A stretch of DNA of 64,000 bases from Epiperipatus broadwayi. Its lineage: Eukaryota; Onychophora; Udeonychophora; Euonychophora; Peripatidae. Positions 22,549-34,100 of the stretch are shown here, in pieces (position 1 is the stretch's first letter; the number at the start of each line of letters is the position of its first letter). Under the pieces are notes generated by a model. It did not search any database. It was given only the letters and a program-made list of their open reading frames with translations, and had not been told where the DNA came from. A program made the position numbers and the translations under genes. The stretch is taken from NCBI GenBank assembly GCA_028023455.1, contig JAQFVV010000030.1:3116501-3180500 (forward strand), written 5' to 3'.

Positions 22549-22734
22549 TATTTAGTAAAGCTAAGATTTTATTATTGTATGTAACATGGTCCATAACATC
22601 ATTACCTTGACTTTTATTGCTTGGAAATATAACAATTGATTTATCTGATTTTATGTTATTTAAAACCTGTAAGCTTCAGCCTGGTCATTATCCATGGTTA
22701 TAATCAAATAAAATAAAAATTTAAGTTATGGGCA

Positions 22735-23215
22735 CTCCATTCTGTACATGTCATCCAAATCATTCCTAGAATAAAATTTATAATAAAAGAAACTACAGAC
22801 AATTTTGGACATATTCTAAATTGCTGCAATAAAAAACATTACATACTAATCAAAAAATTAATAAAATTTAACCAAGCTACTCAATCCCTTTAGAAATTCA
22901 TGGAGTTTATGAAATTTCATGTGGCCTTTGTAAAGCTTTTTATGTAGGTATGAACAATTATCATCACATGACAAATATGCAAATGTAATTATGCAACAAT
23001 TAGCAATCATCAGCACTATCAGTCCATGCTATTGATTCAGGTTACAATATTGATTTGTCTAATACCAGGACCCTATCTGGATGTGACATTTTCCACCACT
23101 GTAAGTTCAGAGAATCCATTGAGATGTACAAAAGACTAAATTGTATTAACAAACATGCTGACACATCCAACCCCCCTCCTATTTGGAAGAATTTTTTAAT
23201 AAACATTATTCTGAA
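22735..23215 (+). pseudogene. Penelope-like GIY-YIG endonuclease domain, plus strand
   Basis: Plus-strand reading gives IPLEIHGVYEISCGLCKAFY then VG, the GIY-YIG opening with its Cys pair. Further on comes SALSVHAIDSGYNIDL followed by GCDIFHHCKFRESIEMYKR and NPPPIWKNFL, the conserved C-terminal end of PLE nucleases. The arginine/EH segment in between is damaged. The copy starts about 50 bases from the 5' end of the minus-strand PLE, so the two form a head-to-head pair with both 3' ends outward. No RT domain is present. Confidence 0.8.
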
Positions 23216-23337
23216 GATTTTCTGACTTTATTTTATTTTATTTTTATTTACCTGGGGTTTTTTTTATTGGTGAAACTTTAACATTATTATAAATTTCTGT
23301 TTACAACGCCTCTACAACCATCTTTATAATATGATAT

Positions 23338-23380
23338 TCATTATCTAATTGATGAGTTGTGAAATCATGCCAAAACATCA
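23338..23380 (+). ncRNA. Hammerhead-like remnant downstream of the PLE nuclease
   Basis: TTGATGA, then a GTTGTGAAATCATGCC segment able to form a stem, then AAAAC and ATC. Order and spacing recall a hammerhead, with C3 and G12 mutated and stem I not convincing. PLE terminal repeats are known to encode hammerheads, which is why I list it. Confidence 0.3.
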
Positions 23381-23419
23381 TTGTATATTTGTAATAAAAA
23401 TCATGCGTGGATGAACCCA

Positions 23420-25590
23420 TAAAATATATATATATATAATCCATGAAAATCTTTCTATCCGAATATATATATATAATTAAACACTTTTAATAAATGAAAA
23501 TTTTATTTTAAAGTCTAGTTAAAGTTACCCAGTTAAGATGTATCCAATCTTACAATAAACCAAAATTAATCAGACAAGGCTGAAACAATAGTAAATAATA
23601 ATCAGTAAGATATAATTTTGATTAATACTCAAGTTTTTAAATGAATTTATAGTGAGACAATTGAACTATAAAAGTGGGAAAATTTGAAGTAAAGCAAAAA
23701 AATTTTAATTCCAAAAGTGATATCTCAACTTATTTACATTTTACGGTTTGATGGTTCTCTCCAAAGTTCAGCCACTTTTTTATAGTAGAAAAAGGAGTGA
23801 TTGAGCCATGAATAGGATAGCTAAATTATTAAAACTGTAAGGAATTATAACAAGATATTGTATTTAAAAACATCTGCAAAAAACCTGTAATACTATGTAA
23901 GGCTATCAATTAAAGTAAAAAATAAATACAAAATTTAACAAAGTAGGTTTGTCAATGTATGTAAATAGATTTAGTTTGAGAAACGTTAACAAATACAATC
24001 TGACAAAAGCTTTTATTTATAGCAGTGGTATGTATGTGGAAATTTAAATTTATATTTAAATAAAGCCGAAAATAAAATATTAAATATATATCAGGGATCA
24101 CATGGGTATGATTACACATTGAAATTTATTTATTTTAATAAAATTTTAAATATTTGTTTCATTCTTTCTCCTTATAATATTGTCTAAAGTATAAATATTA
24201 AATTCTAAGAAAGATTTAGCACAATATTTTTTATTCACTGTTGAAATAGTTTAGTATACTGAATTATCTTATACTTAAACATCACATGATCACTAATACT
24301 ATAGGGAGAGTTTTGCCTGTTTTATCTTACACTTGTTTAATGTTTATACCATAAATTTCCTTTAAATATTTTGTTCAGTGGCAGAATTTTTGGAAAAAAT
24401 TTCGCAAATATTTAGTTTGTTAGTTTTTTTCTTCTTTTTTTAAATAAATTTCATTGTTTATTTTGAGTAGACAGCTCATATATTTTTTAATCATTTAAAA
24501 AAGTTCTATGTATTTTAGAACTAGTTTGAGACAACCTGCTTGTCAAAAGCATATCAAAAATTATGATAAAGGAATTTATATTAATAAATTGATTTTGAAG
24601 CTGTTATCGTGAATAAACTATCATAAAAATATTGCATAAACACAATAATGAATACATAATACTTCCTTAATCTTCATTTCGATTTACCACTAACATGTAT
24701 GTGCAGTACATTTGTAGAAGAAAAGTAAAATTGTCATTATTCAATATCTTTTTTTTTTTAGTGAAATCAGAGTGTTGAAATAGTTATAATAATATACTGG
24801 CATTAATTTCAAAGTGAAATATTGATTGCTTTTATCAGGAAGATATGGCTAGCGATAGAATCAATGCAGAACTACTATTAGACAATATGTTAATATCTAT
24901 CAGGAAGAAAAGCTTGTGCAGAAGAAGTTGAGAGACAGCATTATAAAGTATCAAACAAATAATAATCTCTTTGTTGATATATATTTATTACAGATGTTTG
25001 TATAATCATCCAAAACTCATCTTTTTAGGATCGTTTTTTGTCTTTCTATCTGTTTTGTTTGTCTTTCGATCTGTTTTTGTTTTTTAGAATTGAAATAGTC
25101 GTGCTATTGTAAATGGCTGACGTTGATGATTTTACAATTTTTAAAAGTGCTAAATGATGTAAAATAATAAATCTGATATATAAGTAATGTTAAAGGTTTT
25201 AAAATATAAAAGAATATAAATTTCTATTGGGTTTCTAATTAAGTAACTACTGGAATATTAGGAAAAATAGTCTGATTAAAGGAAAGTGAATAAACAAAAT
25301 CACATCAAGCCTAGTAAAATAAATCAATCAATAAAAACAAAAAATATATTGTAAAATGTAAATATCGAAAAGAAAATCTATTTCAATTTTAAAACTTATC
25401 AAAATAAAAATTAACTGAAACACACAGGCTTGTAAAAGAACGTTCATAATTTATAATGTATGATGAAAGTCTTTTTAAAATTAGATGAATTACAAATTAT
25501 TATTATTATTTTTTAAGTTAAGATCCTTTTTTTCTCCAAATTATGTAAATTACTTGAATAAATAAATGCAACAATAATAATCATATAAAT
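23420..25590. other. AT-rich stretch with one family B scrap
   Basis: Nothing coding was recognised. At 24276-24326 a short piece joins the family B outer end (AAACATCACATGATCAC) directly to its complement end (AGGGAGAGTTTTGCCTG), an extreme deletion product of a head-to-head element. Confidence 0.5.
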
Positions 25591-25596
25591 ATATTT

Positions 25597-25824
<228 letters not shown>

Positions 25825-26610
25825 AATTCTATCCAGGCGATCATGTAAATAATATTCTGTCTCTTCATACAAGTTCCTCATAGAAGTTTCAGTATAGTAA
25901 CCAGTAGTTTATAATTGATTTCAGCTACCATTATTTGAAATGATATAATGAATTTACTACTGTGATTATGATCAATTATTATCAGTATTCTTCCACATTG
26001 CTAATTTCTAATATAAATATTACTAATAAGACAATAAGACAAAAATCTATCAAATCAAAAAGAAGAAAACTAAGCAATATTAGAAAAAAATCAATAAAGA
26101 GGCAAATTTCATAATAATAAATTGTTAAAGGAGAGATAGTAAAACTTTGTATAGATTTCCTATATAAGATGAGAGATAAAGTCATGATGAAAAACTTTAT
26201 GCCTACTGTAACATTTCATTTTTGTCAAATCTGAATTTATATTTATTCTTATGACTTTAAATTAAAACAATTTAATACAATTTGTTTATAGTTAAAAGTT
26301 ATTCTTACAAAAATAAAATAATATAAATTGCAAATTAAAACTGAAGTAGAAAAATCAAAATCAACAAAAAATTGTTTCAGTATACATATATACTCAAACA
26401 GTAAAAGCATATAAACTAGTCAATAAATAATCAAAATTTCACCAAATTCACAACTCAACCAGATTAGCCAAAAAAAAAAAAAAAACCACCATGTCAGCTT
26501 GTAGCAGTGAAACCATTGGTAGTGTTTTAGAGTTTATTTTCTTGGCTAGTCTGTTTGAGTTTTGGATTTGGGGTAATTTTGATCAAATATATATGTAGAT
26601 GTAAAAATAA

Positions 26611-27035
26611 CTACTAAACATCACATGATCACCATTTCTTATGCTTGCTCATAACATACTAAAACAGGCAAAACTCTCCATATAGTAGTGCCAAAATGTA
26701 TGGATACTGAACTGAGTTCAGACCTACATGACTATATAAGCTAATGAGCTTGGATTGAAAATATTATTGTGTTTTCAATTTCATTCTCATAGTTTTGTAG
26801 TTAAGTAGAGATAAAAGGTGGCTGCTGGAGGGTGGCATTAGATCCTAAGATCTAGGTGCGGTGCTCTCAGATCCAAAGCTCCTCACTGATGAAGGTCAAA
26901 AGCTATAAACTAGTCTGGGGATATTGGATGAGTAGGCACTAGATAGGGATTTTATGCACAAGCCTTTTGGCATCCATTGATTACTCTGGCTTGCACTGAG
27001 TGGCACTACTGTATGGATAGTTTTGCCTGTTTTAA
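26611..27035. mobile_element. Family B head-to-head element (B6)
   Basis: A perfect 15 bp target duplication TAGATGTAAAAATAA flanks it (26596-26610 and 27036-27050). The left arm is only about 85 bases of minus-strand 3' end; the right part is a long plus-strand unit starting near 26735 (CTAATGAGCTTGG) with AGATCT at 26848 and a hammerhead remnant. The arms are very unequal, so this is not a classical palindromic MITE. Confidence 0.85.
26880..26921 (+). ncRNA. Hammerhead motif with damaged G12, B6
   Basis: TCCTCA, CTGATGA (26886-26892), AGGT..GCTA, TAAAC instead of GAAAC, TA, GTC, TGGGGA. Stem I is complete with six pairs; one essential core base is lost. Confidence 0.6.
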
Positions 27036-27888
27036 TAGATGTAAAAATAAAAAAGAATTTTGTTAAAATGCAAATTACTTCTCAGATCTGTTTTTATTTA
27101 GCCTAAAAATAACAAAATAATGTTAAATAATAAACATCTTTTATTTCCTATGATCTCTATAACATTCTCTTTCTAGAGTAAAGTGTTACAGAGGTAACAA
27201 TAAAGTTGCACAAAATAATAAAAAATAATTGAAGTTTCTTTATATGTTTAAAAGAATGGACTAAAATAAAATGATAAACAGTTGCTATATGCAAAGTAGA
27301 AGTAGATATAAATTTCAGAGTTAAATAAAATAATTGGAAGCATTAGAATGATGCTTTGAGCATGTAGCAGCGATTACATATGTAATAAATAAAAATACTT
27401 TTTAAAAAAAGTTTAACGAAATATTTATATCACATTATATGAAATTAAAAACAATTCTTCATAATAAAAAAAATGAAATAAACAGTTTAATGGCTAATAA
27501 TCATAATGTATAATTTGATTATAATATTTTTTTTACATATTCAAGATGAAACAATTTTTTTAATAGTGAATTTGCCAATATTATTATGCCTTTATTATGG
27601 ATAAATTTAGTATTTGTCAGCAAAAAGAATTTTATAAACTTATTATAAAATAAAAAAAAGATCATAGTTTTATAAAAAATTATAGTGTTAATATCTAATA
27701 TTTTGTTATCAATGTTTAAATAAAATTAATGAGAGCTAACTAAGATTTGAAATACCAGGCACCCTTTTACTTGGAGCGTAATTGTAAATATAAGGGATTT
27801 GAACTCAGACTTTCGAATCCCTTCACTATCCACACTATCTCTTACTACTGATACACATGACCACACAATGCAGAAAGAATAAATAATC

Positions 27889-27932
27889 ACAAATATACAT
27901 ATTTCATGCTAAACCAGCACTCATCAGTTGGT
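27889..27932 (-). ncRNA. Hammerhead ribozyme motif, family A, core intact
   Basis: Minus strand: ACCAA, CTGATGA, GTGCT-GGTTT-AGCAT, GAAA, TATGTAT stem III, triplet ATA, TTTGT. Stem II has five pairs; stem I has one mismatch. All core bases are present. Confidence 0.75.
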
Positions 27933-28555
27933 CCAGATTACTATCTCCCATACATATATATATAATCAGTGCTCAGTTTATATTAAGATAACAAATTCTT
28001 ACACTTTAATGGACATGCTTCAACCCACTTCAACCTCCAACTCTTCAGTGTGATTATTTATCTTTTCTGCATGCGTGTGGTCATGTGTATCAGTAGTATG
28101 AAATAGTATGGATCGTGAAAGAATTTGAAAATCTGATTTCAAATCCCCAATATTTACAATTAGGCTCCAGGTATAAGAGTGCCTGGTATTTCAAATCTTA
28201 CATATTAAGTCTGTATTCTTCCCATCCCTCTTCTATGTATTTAAATGGATACTGTTCTATACATGAAAAGTCAGAGTGACTTGAGATCAATATAGGCATG
28301 ACAACCATATTGGTATCAGCATGGGATTTGGAATTCTATCATCAGATTTTCAATGGTATGGATGGCTGAAGAGTTGAAGGTTGGAGTGGTTTGAAGCCTG
28401 TCTATTAAAGTGTAAGGATTTGCTATCTTAATATAAACTGAGCACTGATTATATATATATAAATATAAATATTTAAATATTTTCACTACACGGAATATCC
28501 CGCAAATAGTAATAATAATATGACATATATATATGTATGGGAGATGGTAGTTTGG

Positions 28556-28599
28556 ACCAACAGATGAGTGCTGGTTTAGCACAAAATATGTATATTGGT
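28556..28599 (+). ncRNA. Decayed hammerhead motif, family A tandem unit
   Basis: ACCAA, CAGATGA (position 4 mutated), GTGCT-GGTTT-AGCAC, AAAA, TATGTATA, TTGGT. Stems I and II are complete, but two core positions are lost. Confidence 0.6.
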
Positions 28600-29032
28600 G
28601 ATTATTTACCTTTTCTGCATGTGTGTGGTCATGTGTATCAATAGTATGAGATAGTGTGGATAGTGAAGGGGCTTGAAAGTCTGAGTTTGAGAGCTAACTA
28701 TTCTATTTAAAAGCAGAAAATAAAACTAACAGTATTTCTTTAAAGATGTCTACAAAAAAGTCACAGAGATTCAAAACTACTCATTGTAAAGTCATTTTGA
28801 TGGAGACATTCTTAGCTTGCTAAAATAAATAACATATATTTGTCCATAAAAGTTCATACATTATTTTGTAGTAATTAAAAAAAGCCAACTAATACTATTG
28901 TTCACATGTAACAATGGCATAGAAAAAGACACAAAGATATGTATGTATATGCAATATTGTATATAATAATGAATGAAATTATCTTTTATTAGATATTTAA
29001 AATCAGTATAATTTAATATAATTCAGATAAAA

Positions 29033-29195
29033 CTGGTTCTCAACCTGTGGGTTGTGACACTTTTAAGGGGTCACCTAAGACCATTGGAAACTGCATTTAT
29101 GCAGTAACAACAAAAATAATTTTAAAGTTGGGGATCACCACAACATAAGAAACTGTATTAAAAGGTTGCAGAATTAAAAAGGTTGAGAGCCACTG
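29033..29195 (+). mobile_element. SPIN-like non-autonomous hAT element
   Basis: The ends CTGGTTCTCAACCTGTGGGT and GGTTGAGAGCCACTG are the hAT terminal repeats of the SPIN group. Internal landmarks GGGGTCACCTAAGACCAT, GTTGGGGATCACCACAACAT and AACTGTATTAAAAGG are in SPIN order. The flanks AGATAAAA (29025-29032) and AAATAAAA (29196-29203) form the expected 8 bp duplication with one change. At 163 bases it is a deletion derivative without transposase. SPIN elements are known from many tetrapods, a triatomine bug and a pond snail through horizontal transfer. Recognition is from memory of the family; OC1 or another close hAT is the alternative. Confidence 0.85.
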
Positions 29196-29204
29196 AAATA
29201 AAAC

Positions 29205-30655
29205 ATTTGTTTACTGTACTTCAGAAGAAAAAATAATTTAGATAAACATGAAGCTCAAAATAAATTATGCTTCACTACATCAACCAATCTATTTGGATTA
29301 TCCAATTCTACTTTTTAATGGTTTGTAAACAAAATGAGTGATCATTTCAATCCTTGTTGTTTTCCTAATATCATTTATATCATCCCCTTATCAGTTTTTT
29401 ACAATAGCATAAATCTTCAAAATAACTAGAACGTTTTCTAACTTTTTTTTTGCCTTTTTCCTTTGATAAATTTATTTTGAGATCACATAATCACAAAGAA
29501 GTTGACTAATGATAATTTTTTCTTTTGATTTTTTTTTTTTGTTATTGTTTATACCTTTGTCACTGTGAATAGAGTTTATCAGTATAAGATTATTATTTAT
29601 TTAATCAAGAACTTTTACAGATTCTATTTTGCAATTTTTGCTGCTTACTTGATCACAAATTATTCCAGTCTTTTCTTTGCTGGTTTACTGTATTTTTTTT
29701 TTTAATGACTTTGACAGGTATTTGTTGACTTTACTGTTTTATCCTTTTCACTGCTTTTTTTTTACCTAAAAACAAATACTATAATTAATGCAAGATATTT
29801 AAACTGAAATGCATAGTCAAGAAATTAACATTTCAAACAAAAAATCATTCCATTGCTCAGAATATATTTATACATTTTAACAAACAAAAGCCATGACTCT
29901 CTAAATTAACAATAAATTTCTGATAATCATTCACTTACACTGTATTTTTAGAGAATCAAGACACATAATAAATATGTTTTCTTGTTATAAACAAACACTA
30001 AACGTATTTTATAAATAAAAAAACAACTTATTCAACAAAATAACTTTCATAATAATTATTGCAGGTTTTCAATATTTTTTATTTTTGTAAGTTGAAATAA
30101 TAAAAGCAATCTTAATATTGGACAGCATAATATTATAAATCCCTATATTTATAAAAAAAAAAAAATACTAATTTTCAGGTACTATATCATCAACATATTT
30201 TAAAACTTCTCCCTCTATTTCATCAAAACATCCAGACTTTCCATTTTTAAGATTACAAAGAGCTACTTAAATTTATTGAACTAGTTTTCTGTTCAAATCA
30301 AAATGAGGCAATATGGTCAAAGATTATCCCCCCCCCCTCTATTTAAAATATTATTAGTATATATAAAAGAGTATTATCCAATGATTGAAAAGAATCATGC
30401 TATTATCTAAATCATAATGTTGCTTTCAATGCATTTAAAAAGAACTAAAGAGAATATAGTAAGCAAATAAATACATCTTTATTATTTTAATCCATCAGCC
30501 ACATTAAATTTTTTTAACCAATTGTTGAAATTCTGTATTTAAATCCTTAAGTTGTCTATAAAACTCAACTATCATTACTTTATTCAGCTAAATAAAAAAT
30601 TGCATGTTTTCTTTTAATCAAGTTATGCTTTATTGAATAATAAAGACATGAAATT
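29205..30655. other. AT-rich stretch, nothing recognised
   Basis: Only homopolymer runs and short random frames. Confidence 0.55.
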
Positions 30656-30821
30656 TCTTTAAAATAATAAATATTTGAAATACAGGCATTTTTCATATAT
30701 CTGGAGCTTAATTGTAAATATAGGGGATTTGAACTCAGACTTTGAAGTACCCTTCAACTATTCACAATATCTTATACCACTTATACACATGATCACATAC
30801 ATATAGAAAATATAAACAATC

Positions 30822-30863
30822 ACCAATATACGTATTTCGCTGAATCAGCACTCATCACTTGGT
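30822..30863 (-). ncRNA. Hammerhead motif with altered C3, A6 left arm
   Basis: Minus strand: ACCAA, GTGATGA (C3 to G), shortened stem II GCTG-ATT-CAGC, GAAA, the palindrome ATACGTAT, triplet ATA, TTGGT. The C3 change should disable cleavage. Confidence 0.6.
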
Positions 30864-30977
30864 CCAGATTATCATCTCCTACACATATATATATAACCAG
30901 TGCTCAGTTTATATTAAGATAGCAAATCTTCACACTTTAATGGACAGGTTTCAATCTAAACTGAGCATTGATTTTAC

Positions 30978-31009
<32 letters not shown>

Positions 31010-31025
31010 AGGAGATGATAACGTA

Positions 31026-31071
31026 GATCAACTGATGAGTGCTGTTTCAGCATGAAATACGCATATTGGTT
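31026..31071 (+). ncRNA. Hammerhead ribozyme, A6 right arm, intact
   Basis: Stem I 31026-31031 (GATCAA) pairs with 31066-31071 (TTGGTT), with two G-U pairs. CTGATGA is 31032-31038. Stem II GTGCTG-TTT-CAGCAT has six pairs (31039-31053). GAAA is 31054-31057. Stem III is short (ATAC GCAT), and the predicted cut follows A31065 in an ATA triplet. This is the strongest ribozyme of family A and has the longest stem II in the window. Confidence 0.85.
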
Positions 31072-31189
31072 ATTGTTTATCTTTTCTACATGTGTATGGT
31101 CATGGGTATCAGTGGTATGAGATAGTGTGGAAAGTTGAAGGGTGCTTGAAAGTCTGAGTTCAAATCCCCTATATTTAAAATAGTAAAAA

Positions 31190-34100
31190 ACTATTTTTGA
31201 AATCTGTGATCAAATTGAATCAATAATAAACTTAATGTATATACATCTTAATGATATAAAAAAAGTTTATGTTGTAACTCCAAAATTGTAATAGTAAAAT
31301 AAATTATATTAAGAAAGTAGCAAGCAAGGACAACTGCCATTACTGATCATAGTAAACTGCTACTTTATTATTCTATCTGTTTCAGGTGGAGAACTTAAAA
31401 CAAAATATGTAGATTGATATGCAAATTGGCAACAATATATAAAACTATTTATTAGAAGTAAATATTTTATAAATAAAAACTGCCCCCCCCCCAATAAATT
31501 TATTAAACGTAAATAAGTCTGATATATAGTGATTTTGTACAAAAAAAAAAAATAATACAAACATAAATTTTGTACAAGTTTGAATTTTTGATTATCTTCT
31601 GATTATCAGTTCTCAATTAACAGCTCATGTTCTGCAGTTCACTGCATCACTCATTCTTATAGTGAATAACAAATGTAAACCAATAAATCCTTAGTAGGCT
31701 TTTGCCCATGAACTGCCTTCATATAATCATTTCAATGATCACCTTTTAATAAGAAATTTTCGATATTTATAACATTATATTAAAGATTTATTATCTGCAC
31801 TTTAACATTATGTATAGAGTGTGCCATAAGAACAGCAATATGAAATATATATATATTATAACATGATAAAAATGATGATGATGGGGAGATAATCAATCTA
31901 ATCTGAATAAAACATAATCTGATCATTGGTCGCCATTTTGTAATGGACTATTGATTATAATATGAGATAATAATATTAAAAAAATACTATGTCTCAGAAT
32001 TGAGATGTCATTCATAATAATATAGATCTAGCCTAAATGTGGGATGTCATTTTATAAAAGCCCTAAAATTGATTTGGCACTTTATAATAATTACCACATG
32101 TACATGATCATCAGAGACTAGCATTGGGTAGCTACTTTGTCACAATAATAAAGGATTTTCCATCTCATTACCTCTACATTTGTTCAGTCAACATTTGTCA
32201 TAAAAAATGCCTCTAAGATTTATATTATTTATCACAGAGAAAAAAACATGCATAAACAAATAGTAACTCTGTTAGAACCTGTGTAAAATTATCTATCTCA
32301 GTTATTGATCACACTAGGCAATAATAATATGTCCCATACATCATTATTTAAGTAGTCCACTACACTATCATAAATACTAACAATCCCTATTAAAATCTAA
32401 TTTATTCACATTATAGTTAAAACTAAATAAAGCAAATGAGATCATTGCTTCAGATATCAACAAATGTATTCACAATTCCAAAGTAAACTGCAATAAGCAG
32501 TGAAATCATATATCATTGCCCTAAACACTGATGCATGCTTAAAATATCTATTTGATTGATAATTGAATAAAACTAAATTTGTGTCAATAAATAACTAAAT
32601 TCCACCATACTTTGCTAATCTAATATTATTTATAGTAATGCAAAATTTACTTTAATATTTAATGAGATTCTGTTTAAATCAACCAGTTTCTAAATAATTA
32701 TAATTTCATTTTGAGAACATTTTCTAAACTACACAATATTTATAATGTTTAAATGAAATAAACCTTTGCTCAGTTTTATATCTATTTTAATAAAATGCTA
32801 AATATAATATCAATATTTTATTTATACTTTACATTAAATCAACATGCAGTTATTGCTTCAGTTATATTCTAAAATGAAACACTCCACAAGAATTTATTAT
32901 CAATAAATTCCATTAGATAATTTCACATTTTATAGTACCCAATCACATTATATAAAATATACCATAGGTTTCTATTGGATATTTACTGACTTATAATCAC
33001 ATATTTCCAATCAATCTATTATAAAATGGATAACAATCAAACTATATATGATGATAATTGGCAGTTATCCAAGCCAAAGATAATATTCAGTTCTACTAAT
33101 TAATAAAATTTATGATCTCCACTTCAAAGAAATTTAAGAAGGTAATTAAAACAGATCATTTTGACTAATGATAAAATAAAAGTCTATTAAGATTTTTGTA
33201 ACTGGACAAGATAAGCAAATAAATAATCATCTCTGAACTAATGAAATTATTTCTACCAGTACTATTGACTTAGATATGTAAACAAATATTTAAATGTAGT
33301 AACAAATATAAAATTTATGTGAAATTAGAGTTAAAATGATGTATAAAATATATACATATATCTAGTTCTATTTCACTTTTCAAAATGGGTTTGATATTGG
33401 ATCAAATACCCCAAAATTACTTTATACATGATATTGGATCAAATACCCCAAAATCAACTCGAAATTTATTGGTTTATAAATAAAAATTTTAAACAATAAT
33501 AATAAAAATATAACAGGACAAACAATTGCTGTTTGCAATAGACTAAAATCAATAAAATAATAAAATCTATGTGTATAGAATTAAAAAAATGTGTTAGAAG
33601 ACAATAATACTATATTACATAAAATGGAAGGAGAGATTTTAAACACCCACCTCAGATTTTAAATAGCATATACCATAATAAAAAAGGGGTTCAAATAAAA
33701 ATTAATCTCTATTTATTCATTAATGTAATCTCTAAATAATTAAAAAAACAAAAGAAAATATATTATCTTTAAACCCTTCTCTATCTGAATCTCCAAGTTA
33801 AATCTTAAACATACAAAAAAATTTGAATATTTGAAAGCATCAGGACTTATTAACTTACAACATCAGATAAGAGTTTAAATAATAAGAATAAAAGTGAACC
33901 TCTCTGACATTTTCATTGTGTGAATTCTATCATACACACACACATATTGTTTTTAATTAATGAATATTTTATTTATTATATATATATATATTATTTACCT
34001 ATGTTTTTAAAATAAAATGTACTCTTCTTTTCTTTTAACAAAATATATATATGCATAGAAATCATACCATCTAAGTGAAAGTCTGTTCATTTTCATCAGT

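Larger units (their letters stand above)
20985..22690 (-). pseudogene. Penelope-like retroelement: RT plus GIY-YIG, broken
   Basis: Minus-strand peptides appear in PLE order. 22690-22565: NNIKSDKSIVIFPSNKS and NDVMDH, matching the conserved IVI..ADKG..VVVMD block. 22165-21900: YGVPKIHKADN, then IVGEIGSPNHILAKYLSDLI. 21870-21800: NDSLISFDVSLCTNTL, the SFDV.SL.TN catalytic motif. 21650-21412: [10 protein letters not shown] where the second catalytic Asp pair is expected, then [28 protein letters not shown] and [13 protein letters not shown]. 21120-20987: YEISYGICKSSYVGKRNL, the start of the GIY-YIG nuclease. Frameshifts and stops separate the blocks. The gap at 22183-22560 is a later family A insertion. 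Confidence 0.88.
27743..28687. mobile_element. Composite family A insertion: one minus and two plus units
   Basis: A single perfect 13 bp target duplication, TGAGAGCTAACTA (27730-27742 and 28688-28700), encloses the whole block. 27743-28046 is a minus-strand unit truncated at its 5' end; 28050-28200 is a plus-strand 3' part; 28200-28687 is a second plus-strand unit in tandem, with a 3' end cut short. The first plus piece begins within three or four bases of the position where the family A ribozyme would cleave. Hammerheads are at 27889-27932 (minus) and 28556-28599 (plus). Confidence 0.8.
30672..31173. mobile_element. Family A head-to-head element (A6)
   Basis: Flanked by TTTAAAATAATAAA (30658-30671) and TTTAAAATAGTAAA (31174-31187), a 13/14 match. 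The left arm is a minus unit from ATACAGGCATTTTTC inward; the right arm is a plus unit ending in CAAATCCCCTATA. They meet near 30958 in AAACTGAGC repeats. A TATATA/GTGTGT microsatellite lies in the right arm. Hammerheads: 30822-30863 (minus, C3 changed) and 31026-31071 (plus, intact). Confidence 0.85.
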
